The notes beneath the pieces were generated by a model. It saw only the letters and a list, made by a program, of their open reading frames with translations. It made no database searches and was not told the origin of the DNA. Below are positions 7,423-14,665 of a stretch of DNA of 64,000 bases, piece by piece (positions within the stretch are counted from its first letter, which is position 1; each line of letters starts with the position of its first letter). Origin of the DNA: Halobacillus andaensis (GTDB taxonomy: Bacteria; Bacillota; Bacilli; Bacillales; Halobacillaceae). The stretch spans positions 62,001 through 126,000 of the forward strand of contig NZ_BMEL01000005.1 of NCBI RefSeq assembly GCF_014636475.1, in the 5' to 3' direction. A program made the translations under genes and the position numbers.

Positions 7423-8277
7423 ATGCTCGACAAACTGATTCATCACAAAAAAAAGTTCATACTCATCACGATCTTATCATTCGTCTTGGGCGGTTCGCTC
7501 TTTTTTATAAATTCTACACCCACTCGTTCTGAGAAGCCGACGGAAATTACACCGACGATTTTTGTGCATGGCTTTAAAGGAGGACCTGGTTCCTTTAATA
7601 CAATGCTCAAACGTTTCGAAGATAATAATTGGGGAACGAAGCGAATGATGATTTACGTTAAATCTTCAGGAGATATACGTGTTCGCGGGGGCATTCCTCA
7701 CACGATGAATCCATTCATCCAGGTTATTTTTGAGAATAACCGCGCGAGTGTAGCTGACCAGACAAATTGGATGCAGCACATTATGACCAAGCTTAAGCAT
7801 GACTATGCGATCGATCAAGTAAATTTAGTTGGTCACTCTATGGGTGGCTTAGCTTCTACAAACTTTTTATTAAACAACCAGGAAGGCGACTACCCTGACG
7901 TTAACAAACTGGTAGCCATTGGAAGTCCTTTCCTGGGTATTGGGCAAAGCGACTATTTCTCGTTGAATACAGGAGAAGCAGTTGTGGATTTACAAGTGGA
8001 ATCGAATGCTTTAACGACGATGATTAATAATAAGCAGAATTTTGATGAAGATGTGCCAGCTTTATCTATAGCCGGAGTCGTCAATGAAGAAGATCCAGAG
8101 GAAGATCACTGGGATGGACTCGTCACAGAGCAAAGTGCCCACGGTTTGCAAAATATTGTTCCAAGAAGAAACTTTCATCAGGAAACGTTTATCGATGAAT
8201 TTTCCACTCATTCCGGGCTACACGAACATCCTGGTGTCGATGAATCGGTAGCTGAGTTCTTATGGAGTATCCATTAA
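7423..8277 (+). CDS. DUF915 alpha/beta hydrolase, membrane-anchored or secreted
   Basis: A 284-residue protein with an N-terminal signal/anchor (about residues 11-29), then an alpha/beta-hydrolase core. Seen: PTIFVHGFKGGPGSFNTML (oxyanion region) and the nucleophile elbow GHSMGG (Ser139), with DHWDGLVTE and THSGLHEHPGV supplying likely acid and base. This is the DUF915 (YfhO/Cof-like lipase fold) family; substrates are unknown, probably lipids or esters outside the membrane. The ATG at 7423 is preferred over one 27 bases upstream because GGGAGG sits six bases before it. Confidence 0.85.
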   Translation: MLDKLIHHKKKFILITILSFVLGGSLFFINSTPTRSEKPTEITPTIFVHGFKGGPGSFNTMLKRFEDNNWGTKRMMIYVKSSGDIRVRGGIPHTMNPFIQVIFENNRASVADQTNWMQHIMTKLKHDYAIDQVNLVGHSMGGLASTNFLLNNQEGDYPDVNKLVAIGSPFLGIGQSDYFSLNTGEAVVDLQVESNALTTMINNKQNFDEDVPALSIAGVVNEEDPEEDHWDGLVTEQSAHGLQNIVPRRNFHQETFIDEFSTHSGLHEHPGVDESVAEFLWSIH

Positions 8278-8282
8278 ATACG

Positions 8283-8325
8283 AAAAAAGCCGCAGAATCA
8301 GTATTGATCTGCGGTTTTCTTTTAA
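8283..8325. terminator. Bidirectional terminator between convergent genes
   Basis: AAAAAAGCCGCAGATC-type stem: AAAAGCCGCAGA (about 8284-8296) pairs with TCTGCGGTTTTCTTTT (about 8311-8326), with A-runs and T-runs on both flanks. It serves the DUF915 gene and the convergent gene ending at 8322. No repeat has inserted here. Confidence 0.75.
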
Positions 8326-8840
8326 AAATTTTTATATGTAGTCATGACCACTTCTCCAATAGCAGCAATGGTTTGATCTTTAAAAGATAAAGGCACACCT
8401 TTACCATCAGGATTGCGATAGTAATAACCATTTTCTATTGGTGTATAACCTAAGCCTTCCAACTTAAAAGTTAACTCTTCAGGAAGCTGGCTTGTCCCCA
8501 TTTTTTCAATAAAGTAAGGGGCAGGGTAAATGTTCACATCGACATCTCCAGCACCTGTGTAAACGACAAACAAGTCACTTGGTTTTTGTGCAATCCATTG
8601 CCCTTTTGAAAATAGGGAGATTCTAAGTTTTTCAAGAGCAGAAATGCCTTCTAAATGAATCCCGAAGATGTCTAAAATCATTCTTCTTATTTCACTAGCA
8701 GAGATCTGCTCTCCGTAGTCTTGAAGATAGAGATCCATGACCTCCACCTTAGATAAAGACTTTATAACATGCTCAGCTGCCTCCTGATCATTGGAACGTA
8801 AAGCTTGTTGAACCCGTTTCGTCACTTCTTCCGAATACAC
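8322..8840 (-). CDS. Conserved hypothetical protein
   Basis: A 172-residue soluble protein I do not recognise. The first 60 residues are charged and helical (TKRVQQALRSNDQEAAEHVIKSLSKVEVMDLYLQDYG); the second half is predicted beta-rich, ending SFKDQTIAAIGEVVMTTYKNF. No signal peptide, membrane segment or cysteine cluster. The start is GTG with GAGGAG about ten bases upstream. Convergent with the DUF915 gene and sharing its terminator. Confidence 0.7.
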   Translation of the reverse strand: MYSEEVTKRVQQALRSNDQEAAEHVIKSLSKVEVMDLYLQDYGEQISASEIRRMILDIFGIHLEGISALEKLRISLFSKGQWIAQKPSDLFVVYTGAGDVDVNIYPAPYFIEKMGTSQLPEELTFKLEGLGYTPIENGYYYRNPDGKGVPLSFKDQTIAAIGEVVMTTYKNF

Positions 8841-8906
8841 CTCTTACCAACTCCTCAGAATGATACTCCCCATTTATTATACTAGAAAATACACACAGAA
8901 GGCCGC

Positions 8907-9176
8907 CTATAGGTTAAAAGTACGTTTAATGAGCTTTGCTGTCTCAACTGCGCTCTTGTTCGTATTATTAATCCTTACATATTGTTCAGCCTTAATTTCT
9001 CCTTCACCAGAGTTGAGTCGATGGTTCTTAAACGTTTCCCTCAGGTTTTGTTCTGACTGCACTTCATTTCTTTTTAGCGGCTTGTGTTCAAGTCTGTGGG
9101 GAGTAATGTTTCGTTTCAGTCTCTCTTGGTTTATCAAATGGATAACCTCTTTGTTACAGCGAAAAAGGAGGTTCAC
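8907..9176 (-). CDS. Small hypothetical protein coupled to a NUDIX gene
   Basis: 89 residues, lysine/arginine-rich (KEVIHLINQERLKRNITPHRLEHKPLKRNEV), no recognised domain. Its GTG start overlaps the TGA stop of the upstream NUDIX gene (GTGA at 9173-9176), and AAGGAGG-like complementarity is absent, so expression would depend on translational coupling. A longer plus-strand frame over the same bases conflicts with the NUDIX gene. Existence is plausible rather than certain. Confidence 0.4.
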   Translation of the reverse strand: MNLLFRCNKEVIHLINQERLKRNITPHRLEHKPLKRNEVQSEQNLRETFKNHRLNSGEGEIKAEQYVRINNTNKSAVETAKLIKRTFNL

Positions 9177-9637
9177 CGGCGAATTTCCTCTTCTCCCTCT
9201 TTCACTTTTTCTACAACAAATCGATCAGGTGAACACATTTGAGCAGGAAGATTCTCTAAAGGCCAAAACTGTATAGCTAACGTTTCTTCAGAATCGCTGT
9301 TCCACCCGCTTCCATCATACTCACACGTGTAGGCAGCAATGACATTGTAAACCTCATCTCCATTAGGATAAATATAATGGAGCTCTTTTCCCGAGTATAT
9401 TTGCTGAAAGGTGAGATTCTGAGCTTGCAATCCCGTCTCTTCAAAGAGTTCTCGGACAGCCGTCTCCTCCAACTTTTCCCCTAACTCAAGTGATCCGCCG
9501 GGCAGTCCCCATTGATGATTATCACTACGCTTCATGAACAGCAATTCTCCTTTATTGTTAAAGCACAGAACACTAGATCCAGGAACGATTAAAGGTTTGG
9601 TTCCTATATGCTTTCGAAGACCTAAGACATATCCCAC
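9173..9637 (-). CDS. NUDIX hydrolase
   Basis: A 154-residue pyrophosphohydrolase. The Nudix box G-x5-E-x7-R-E-L-x-E-E-x-G-L is complete at about residues 48-70 (GSLELGE...RELFEETGL), so divalent-metal hydrolysis of a nucleoside diphosphate-X substrate is expected; the substrate is not predictable. GTG start after AAGGAGT. It lies 6 bp downstream of a methyltransferase gene on the same strand, so the two probably share a transcript. Confidence 0.9.
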   Translation of the reverse strand: MGYVLGLRKHIGTKPLIVPGSSVLCFNNKGELLFMKRSDNHQWGLPGGSLELGEKLEETAVRELFEETGLQAQNLTFQQIYSGKELHYIYPNGDEVYNVIAAYTCEYDGSGWNSDSEETLAIQFWPLENLPAQMCSPDRFVVEKVKEGEEEIRR

Positions 9638-9643
9638 AAATAA

Positions 9644-10321
9644 CTACTCCTTTTCAAAAATAAATACCCACATGAACGTTAACGCTTGTTGTAATTCTCT
9701 AGGAAGCGCAGAGATGTCCATCCCTTCTGCTTCTCTTTTAAATACACCATGTCCATCATTAAGTTTCCAGCCGTTTTCTAACCCCAGCTGTTCTAACTCC
9801 CATGGCATCATCGTGTTACAAATGACCTCTTCCCCATAAACACGAGGGTAACTGTTAACTCTAGGTTTAGCTGTTGGACCAAGTACTCCTATACATAATT
9901 TTCCGCCCGGCTTAAGCACCCGCTTCATCTCTTCTAACCCTTGATAAGGAACCTCTACCCACTCTAGGCAATTAATCGCCATAATTGCATCGAAGCTTTC
10001 ACCCTCAAATGGGAGCTGAACTAAGTCTCCCTGTACAAAATGTAGTGTTTCGTGCGCAAGCCTTGATTTAGCTAATTCAATCATTTCTTCTGACAGATCT
10101 AAACCTGTTACTTGATAGCCGGCTTGCGCTAATTTATAAGAACCGTAACCGTCCCCGCACCCGAGATCGGCTATAGAATGTCCTTTTTTCACATGTTGCT
10201 TTACTAAAGGAATGATCGTTTTCCTGCTTCCGCTATCCCACATATTTTGACTATTCGCGTTCCAAAATGTGGATCGTTCATTCCACTGTTTTTCTGCTTC
10301 TTTATGCCAATTAAATGACAT
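9644..10321 (-). CDS. Class I SAM-dependent methyltransferase
   Basis: 225 residues with a Methyltransf_11-type Rossmann core: motif I IADLGCGDGYGSYKLAQAG, motif II acidic end VTGLDLSEEMIELAK, ALHFVQGDLVQLPFEGESFDAIMAINCLEWVE (motif IV), then KRVLKPGGKLCIGV. The N-terminal FNWHKEAEKQWNERSTFWNANSQNMWDSGSRK is characteristic of a Bacillus clade of unknown substrate. ACAGGAGGT precedes the ATG. Probably co-transcribed with the NUDIX gene. Confidence 0.9.
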   Translation of the reverse strand: MSFNWHKEAEKQWNERSTFWNANSQNMWDSGSRKTIIPLVKQHVKKGHSIADLGCGDGYGSYKLAQAGYQVTGLDLSEEMIELAKSRLAHETLHFVQGDLVQLPFEGESFDAIMAINCLEWVEVPYQGLEEMKRVLKPGGKLCIGVLGPTAKPRVNSYPRVYGEEVICNTMMPWELEQLGLENGWKLNDGHGVFKREAEGMDISALPRELQQALTFMWVFIFEKE

Positions 10322-10436
10322 TGGTCTACCTCCTGTTTATCAATCTCAAAAAATTCTCACCCCTCATTTATTCGATAAAACTAAGTGTTTCTCCTTTATT
10401 TTTGTCCTTCCACAATCCGTCATCGATCAAAAATGG

Positions 10437-10465
10437 TTGCACATTCCATTAATCTCCGTTATGCT
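10437..10465 (+). promoter_or_regulatory. Promoter of the ribonucleotide reductase operon
   Basis: TTGCAC (10437-10442), a 17-base spacer and TATGCT (10460-10465) form a good SigA-type promoter. Transcription would start near 10472, at the first NrdR-type box, and cover the riboswitch. Confidence 0.65.
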
Positions 10466-10469
10466 TAGA

Positions 10470-10516
10470 ACACAATATAAGCTAACATTAATTAAAACAA
10501 ACACCATATATAGTAT
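10470..10516 (+). promoter_or_regulatory. Tandem NrdR boxes
   Basis: ACACAATATAAGCTAA (10470-10485) and ACACCATATATAGTAT (10501-10516) both resemble the NrdR consensus (acaCwATATaTwGtgt). They start 31 bases apart, three helical turns, which is the usual arrangement of NrdR boxes upstream of ribonucleotide reductase genes. NrdR is a zinc-finger/ATP-cone repressor that senses dATP/ATP. The site calls rest on pattern and context. Confidence 0.75.
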
Positions 10517-10517
10517 C

Positions 10518-10735
10518 CGCGAACAAAAGATGCCACTAGGCTTAATAGGGAATCTGGTGAAATTCCAGAGCTGCCCCCGCAACTGTAATCGCTCTCAAAA
10601 CGGCAATCACCCACTGTGTTTTTCACGGGAAGGGGCCGGAGTAGAATCGAGCGTAAGTCAGGAGACCTGTCTTCATTCGCAGAAGTTTCAACTTCTTCGG
10701 GGATTGAGAAGATGAGACGATGGAATGAAGGCAGC
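10518..10735 (+). ncRNA. Cobalamin (B12) riboswitch
   Basis: The adenosylcobalamin aptamer signature is present in order: GATGCCACTAGG, GGGAATCTGGTGAAATTCC, AGCTGCCCCCGCAACTGTAAT, CCACTGTGTTTTTCACGGGAAGG, GAGCGTAAGTCAGGAGACCTGTC (B12 box, 10650-10671). It lies in the leader of a B12-independent class I ribonucleotide reductase operon, so B12 should switch that operon off. Such switches typically occur in organisms that also carry a B12-dependent class II enzyme elsewhere. The 3' limit is approximate. Confidence 0.95.
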
Positions 10736-10772
10736 CTCAATCTATATGAGTCCTCTTTCATCCCATGGTTTC

Positions 10773-10803
10773 ATCCGCTCATTCATAGGAGCGGATTTTT
10801 TTA
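10773..10803 (+). terminator. Riboswitch-controlled terminator
   Basis: ATCCGCTC (10773-10780) pairs with GAGCGGAT (10789-10796) and is followed by T-runs (10797-10802). It lies between the aptamer and the TTG start at 10842, the position of a transcriptional expression platform. The alternative antiterminator was not worked out. Confidence 0.85.
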
Positions 10804-10841
10804 TGGCTGAAATTTCTATTTTTCATAGAGGAGTGAAGGTA

Positions 10842-13064
10842 TTGAGTACAGTTGTGACATCGTACTGGCAAGAATGGTTAAAAGCACAGGAGGAGAATTT
10901 TCCTGCTTTGCCAATGAAGCGCATCATCGAAAAATCAAAAGAGATTAAAGGAAACCAAAGTGAACAGGCTAATGCTTTAATTTTGGAATGTTTAGCTGAG
11001 ATTAGTGAAACAGCTCCTAACTGGACGTACTTAGCCAGCAGAATTCATTTACAGCAAATGTATGAAGCTTCGATCTCTAATCGCGGTACAACAAAGTCAT
11101 ACGAAGGCTTCCATCGTTTAATTGAAACGTTAGTTAACGAGGATATATATGACCCAAATTTACTTAATCTTTATACAAAAGAAGAAATGGACGAGCTCGA
11201 AAAAGCAATCGTTCCCGAGCGTGATGGATTATTTACTTATATCGGGCTTAAGACACTTGGTGATCGTTACTTAGCTCGCTCGAAATCCGGACTTGTTTAT
11301 GAACTTCCTCAAGAACGTTTCATGGTCATCGCAATGGTTTTAATGGCACACGAAAATACTGCCCGTCGGTTAGAGCTGGTCAAAGAATCATATTGGGCTT
11401 TAAGTCATCTATACATGACAGTAGCCACTCCTACACTTGCTAATGCCGGAAAGCGTTACGGTCAATTGAGCTCATGCTTTATCGATACAGTAGACGATAG
11501 TCTGCAATCCATTTATGACAGCAATACGGATATTGCGAATTTAAGTAAGCACGGAGGCGGCATAGGCGTTTACTTAGGAAAAATCCGCAGTCGAGGCAGT
11601 GATATTCGAGGATTTAAAGGCGTTTCCTCAGGTGTACTTCCCTGGATGAAACAACTGAATAATACAGCTGTAAGCGTAGACCAGCTAGGCCAGCGTCAAG
11701 GAGCTGTGGCCGTCTATTTAGACATTTGGCACAAAGATATCTTCCCTTTTCTTGATAGTCGATTAAATAACGGAGATGAACGCCAGCGTACGCATGATTT
11801 GTTTACGGGTGTATCCATTCCTGATCTCTTTATGGAAGCTGTTGAACGTCGCGAGGACTGGTACTTGTTTGATCCTCACGAAGTACGAGACGTTATGGGC
11901 TTTTCGTTAGAAGATTACTATGATGAAACGCGTGGAAACGGATCCTTTAGAGGACGTTACCAAGCCTGCATTGAAAACGAACGTCTTTCTAAAGAAAAGG
12001 TCCCAGCTATTGAGATCATGAAGCGAATCATGATTGGACAGCTAGAAACGGGAACCCCTTATATGTTCTATCGTGATGAAGTCAACCGTATGAACCCGAA
12101 CAGCCATAAAGGAATGATTTACTGCAGTAACCTTTGTACGGAAATCACTCAAAACCAAAGTCCGACTACTCAGGAAGAACAACGGGTTGAAGATGGAAAG
12201 ATTATAACCGTTCAAACACCTGGCGATTTTGTTGTCTGCAACTTATCGAGCATTAACTTAGGCCGTGCCGTTCCTAACGATGTCCTTCCACGGTTGATCC
12301 CTATTCAAGTGAGAATGCTGGATAATGTCATTGACCAAAATACGATTCCGGTCCTGCAAGCGCAATTAACGAACCAAGCGTATAGAGGAATCGGATTAGG
12401 TACGTTCGGCTGGGCCCACCTGCTCGCTCAGAAAAAAATCGCTTGGGAATCCGATCAAGCGGTCGATTATGCTGATGAAGTGTACGAGGAAATCTCCTAC
12501 TATACGATTAAGGCAAGCAGTGAACTCGCAAAAGAAAAAGGGAGTTACCCTCTTTTTGAAGGATCTGACTGGGAAACCGGGGAATTCTTTGTTAAACGAT
12601 CGTTTGACCAAGACGATGCTCATGACTGGAAAGGGCTTCAGCAGGAGGTACATCGCAATGGCATGAGAAACGGATATTTAATGGCGGTAGCACCAAATTC
12701 CAGTACATCCTTAATTGCCGGAAGTACGGCAAGTATTGATCCGATCTTTAAGAAGTTCTATTCCGAAGAGAAAAAAGACTTTAAAATTCCAGTGACTGCC
12801 CCTGACTTGAGTCCGGATACTTACTGGTACTATAAATCGGCTTATGATGTGGACCAGCATTCTAGTATTAAACAAAATGCCGTACGCCAAAAGTACATTG
12901 ATCAATCCATCTCGTTTAATCTATACGTCAAGAACACAATTCAAGCGAAAGAATTGCTCGCTTTACACATCGACGCTTGGAAGTCAGGATTGAAAACTAC
13001 TTATTATACCCGTTCCACTTCAAGCCAAGGAGAATTTGATGAGTGCGAAAGCTGCTCATCTTAA
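10842..13064 (+). CDS. nrdA: Class I ribonucleoside-diphosphate reductase, large (alpha) subunit
   Basis: 740 residues from the TTG at 10842 (GAGGAG eight bases upstream). A longer frame opening at 10725 was rejected because it would put 39 codons through the riboswitch tail and terminator. The protein converts NDPs to dNDPs with a radical supplied by the beta subunit. Seen: ATPTLANAG...QLSSCFIDTV (first redox cysteine), SNLCTEI (the N-x-C-x-E active site), VVCNLSSINLG (second redox cysteine), PNSSTS and a C-terminal CESC shuttle pair. The N-terminal ATP cone is absent, so dATP activity inhibition is probably lost. It reads into the beta gene after 12 bp. Confidence 0.95.
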   Translation: MSTVVTSYWQEWLKAQEENFPALPMKRIIEKSKEIKGNQSEQANALILECLAEISETAPNWTYLASRIHLQQMYEASISNRGTTKSYEGFHRLIETLVNEDIYDPNLLNLYTKEEMDELEKAIVPERDGLFTYIGLKTLGDRYLARSKSGLVYELPQERFMVIAMVLMAHENTARRLELVKESYWALSHLYMTVATPTLANAGKRYGQLSSCFIDTVDDSLQSIYDSNTDIANLSKHGGGIGVYLGKIRSRGSDIRGFKGVSSGVLPWMKQLNNTAVSVDQLGQRQGAVAVYLDIWHKDIFPFLDSRLNNGDERQRTHDLFTGVSIPDLFMEAVERREDWYLFDPHEVRDVMGFSLEDYYDETRGNGSFRGRYQACIENERLSKEKVPAIEIMKRIMIGQLETGTPYMFYRDEVNRMNPNSHKGMIYCSNLCTEITQNQSPTTQEEQRVEDGKIITVQTPGDFVVCNLSSINLGRAVPNDVLPRLIPIQVRMLDNVIDQNTIPVLQAQLTNQAYRGIGLGTFGWAHLLAQKKIAWESDQAVDYADEVYEEISYYTIKASSELAKEKGSYPLFEGSDWETGEFFVKRSFDQDDAHDWKGLQQEVHRNGMRNGYLMAVAPNSSTSLIAGSTASIDPIFKKFYSEEKKDFKIPVTAPDLSPDTYWYYKSAYDVDQHSSIKQNAVRQKYIDQSISFNLYVKNTIQAKELLALHIDAWKSGLKTTYYTRSTSSQGEFDECESCSS

Positions 13065-13076
13065 GGAGGAATAATA

Positions 13077-14117
13077 ATGGATCATACACTGCAAAAACGA
13101 AAGCTCGTGGATCATCATGCCCCTAACGCTTCAACAGGCATAGTCAATGGCAGAAGTTCAAACGTTCTTAACTGGGATGATACTCGCTACTCTTGGGCCT
13201 ATCCGATGTATAAGACGATGCTGGCAAACTTTTGGATTCCCAGTGAAATAAATATGAGCAATGATTTAAAACAGTGGCCTGAGCTATCTGCACAAGAGCA
13301 AGCCTCTTTTAAAAAAATTATAGGTTTGCTCGCGTTCTTAGATTCGATCCAAACCGATTACTCCGGAAAAGTAGCTGACTATTTAACCGACTCAAGCGTT
13401 TCAGCTCTCATGCAAGTGCTCGCTTTTCAGGAAGTCGTCCATAATCAATCTTATTCTTATGTTCTATCTACTCTTGTAGATCAAAGTGAACAAGAGCGAA
13501 TCTTCGAATATTGGAAACACGATGAAATCCTCATGGAAAGAAATCAATTTATAACCGATGGATATGAAGAGTTTGCAAATGAGCCGAGTATAGATAAATT
13601 CTTAAAATCTGTGGTTTATGACGTTGTATTAGAAGGGTTATTCTTCTACGCCGGCTTTGCATTCTTCTATAATTTAGCTCGAAACCAGAAGATGGTCTCT
13701 ACAAGTACGATGATCAACTATATTAATCGAGATGAGCAAATTCATGTAAACTTATTTGCCCATATCTTTAAAGAAACATTAAATGAAAATCCTCAACTCG
13801 ACCGTGAATGGTATGAGGATTTTGTTACCACCACCTTTAAAGAAGCTGTTGATCTTGAAATTAAATGGGCCCATCACATTATCGGAAACGAATTCCCTGG
13901 AATTCCGATTGATGATTTAGAAGACTACATTCGTTTTATAGCTAATAAACGCTGCAAATTAATGGGCGCTGACAAACCTTATCCAGAGTATGCAGAAAAT
14001 CCGTTAAAGTGGATCCGCGCTTATCAAGAAGTCGATGAAGGGAAGTCAGACTTCTTCGAACAAAAATCCAGACAATATACGAAGGTATCTGAAGATAATG
14101 GATTTGATGACCTTTAA
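13077..14117 (+). CDS. nrdB: Class I ribonucleoside-diphosphate reductase, small (beta) subunit
   Basis: 346 residues. It houses the dimetal cofactor and stable radical for the alpha subunit. Ligand pattern of E. coli NrdB type: Asp89 (AFLDSIQ), E119-x2-H122 (FQEVVHNQSY), radical Tyr126 four residues after the histidine, then later Glu and E-x2-H (INRDEQIHVNLF). An aspartate rather than glutamate as first ligand points to an Ia-type (di-iron) enzyme. AAGGAGGAATAATA precedes the ATG. Controlled together with nrdA by NrdR boxes and the B12 riboswitch. Confidence 0.95.
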   Translation: MDHTLQKRKLVDHHAPNASTGIVNGRSSNVLNWDDTRYSWAYPMYKTMLANFWIPSEINMSNDLKQWPELSAQEQASFKKIIGLLAFLDSIQTDYSGKVADYLTDSSVSALMQVLAFQEVVHNQSYSYVLSTLVDQSEQERIFEYWKHDEILMERNQFITDGYEEFANEPSIDKFLKSVVYDVVLEGLFFYAGFAFFYNLARNQKMVSTSTMINYINRDEQIHVNLFAHIFKETLNENPQLDREWYEDFVTTTFKEAVDLEIKWAHHIIGNEFPGIPIDDLEDYIRFIANKRCKLMGADKPYPEYAENPLKWIRAYQEVDEGKSDFFEQKSRQYTKVSEDNGFDDL

Positions 14118-14133
14118 AGCCTTGTTCCTCCTC

Positions 14134-14168
14134 CCGGACCGTTATTTAAAACGGTCCGGTTTTTTTAT
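14134..14168 (+). terminator. Terminator of the nrd operon
   Basis: CCGGACCGTT and AACGGTCCGG pair around ATTTAAA and are followed by TTTTTTT. Strong Rho-independent terminator. The adjacent TGTCA at 14168 begins the first TnrA/GlnR-type box. Confidence 0.9.
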
Positions 14169-14184
14169 GTCAACTTTCCTTACA
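14168..14184 (+). promoter_or_regulatory. TnrA/GlnR-type box 1
   Basis: TGTCAACTTTCCTTACA fits the TGTNA-N7-TNACA consensus of TnrA and GlnR exactly. It lies upstream of the glnK-amtB promoter, about 62 bases before the expected transcription start. TnrA activates and GlnR represses nitrogen genes in Bacillus. Confidence 0.75.
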
Positions 14185-14202
14185 TTAAATTTAAAATAGG
14201 TG

Positions 14203-14231
14203 TTGATTTTTCTGAAAATTTGATTTATAGT
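14203..14231 (+). promoter_or_regulatory. Promoter of glnK-amtB
   Basis: TTGATT (14203-14208), a 17-base spacer and TATAGT (14226-14231). It is flanked on both sides by TnrA/GlnR-type boxes. Confidence 0.6.
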
Positions 14232-14252
14232 AAGGTTTATCATCACTTAATG

Positions 14253-14269
14253 TGTTAGGAAAGTTAACA
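14253..14269 (+). promoter_or_regulatory. TnrA/GlnR-type box 2
   Basis: TGTTAGGAAAGTTAACA fits TGTNA-N7-TNACA with perfect arms, extended to GTGTTA...TAACAC (14252-14270). It lies downstream of the promoter, where a bound GlnR dimer would be expected to repress. Confidence 0.8.
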
Positions 14270-14295
14270 CAAACAAAAAGAGGAGGACGTCATCC

Positions 14296-14637
14296 ATGAA
14301 AAAAGTGGAGGCCATTATACGCCCTGAAGCTTTTCAATCGCTTCGTGAAAACCTTGATATTATGGGCGTCAAGGGATTAACCGTTTCGGAAGTAGCTGGC
14401 TGCGGTCAGCAAAAGGGACAGGAAGGAATCTTCCGCGGCAACCGATATGAAGTCAAATTATACCCTAAGGTTAAGGTAGAAATGGTTGTCGATGAAACAG
14501 AGATTGAAGATATTATCGAAGTCATTACAAACACATGCGCAACAGACCAAGTGGGAGACGGTAAAATTTTCGTTTCTACGATTGAGGAAGTCTATCGAAT
14601 TCGTACCGGTGAAAAAGGAAAAGCTGCACTTATTTAA
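14296..14637 (+). CDS. glnK: PII family nitrogen regulatory protein (GlnK-type)
   Basis: 113 residues, normal PII length. It binds ATP/ADP and 2-oxoglutarate and gates the ammonium transporter encoded next. Seen: KKVEAIIRPEAF start, T-loop RGNRYEVKLYPKVKVEMVV with Tyr51 in the usual position, and TGDGKIFV-like DQVGDGKIFVSTIEEVYRIRTGEKG. AGAGGAGGACG precedes the ATG. It sits 28 bp upstream of amtB, under two TnrA/GlnR boxes. Confidence 0.95.
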   Translation: MKKVEAIIRPEAFQSLRENLDIMGVKGLTVSEVAGCGQQKGQEGIFRGNRYEVKLYPKVKVEMVVDETEIEDIIEVITNTCATDQVGDGKIFVSTIEEVYRIRTGEKGKAALI

Positions 14638-14665
14638 TTTTTATTCGGAAGGATGTCATGAACTA

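Noticed and set aside
8860-9276. Plus-strand frame of 138 codons
   Set aside because: It overlaps the end of the well-supported NUDIX gene on the other strand, has no ribosome site and no recognisable domain.
10725-10841. Upstream extension of the ribonucleotide reductase alpha frame (39 codons)
   Set aside because: It runs through the riboswitch tail and the terminator hairpin; TTG 10842 with GAGGAG upstream is the credible start.
14486-14665. N-terminal extension of the ammonium transporter frame
   Set aside because: It overlaps glnK almost completely and buries the signal peptide that begins at 14666.
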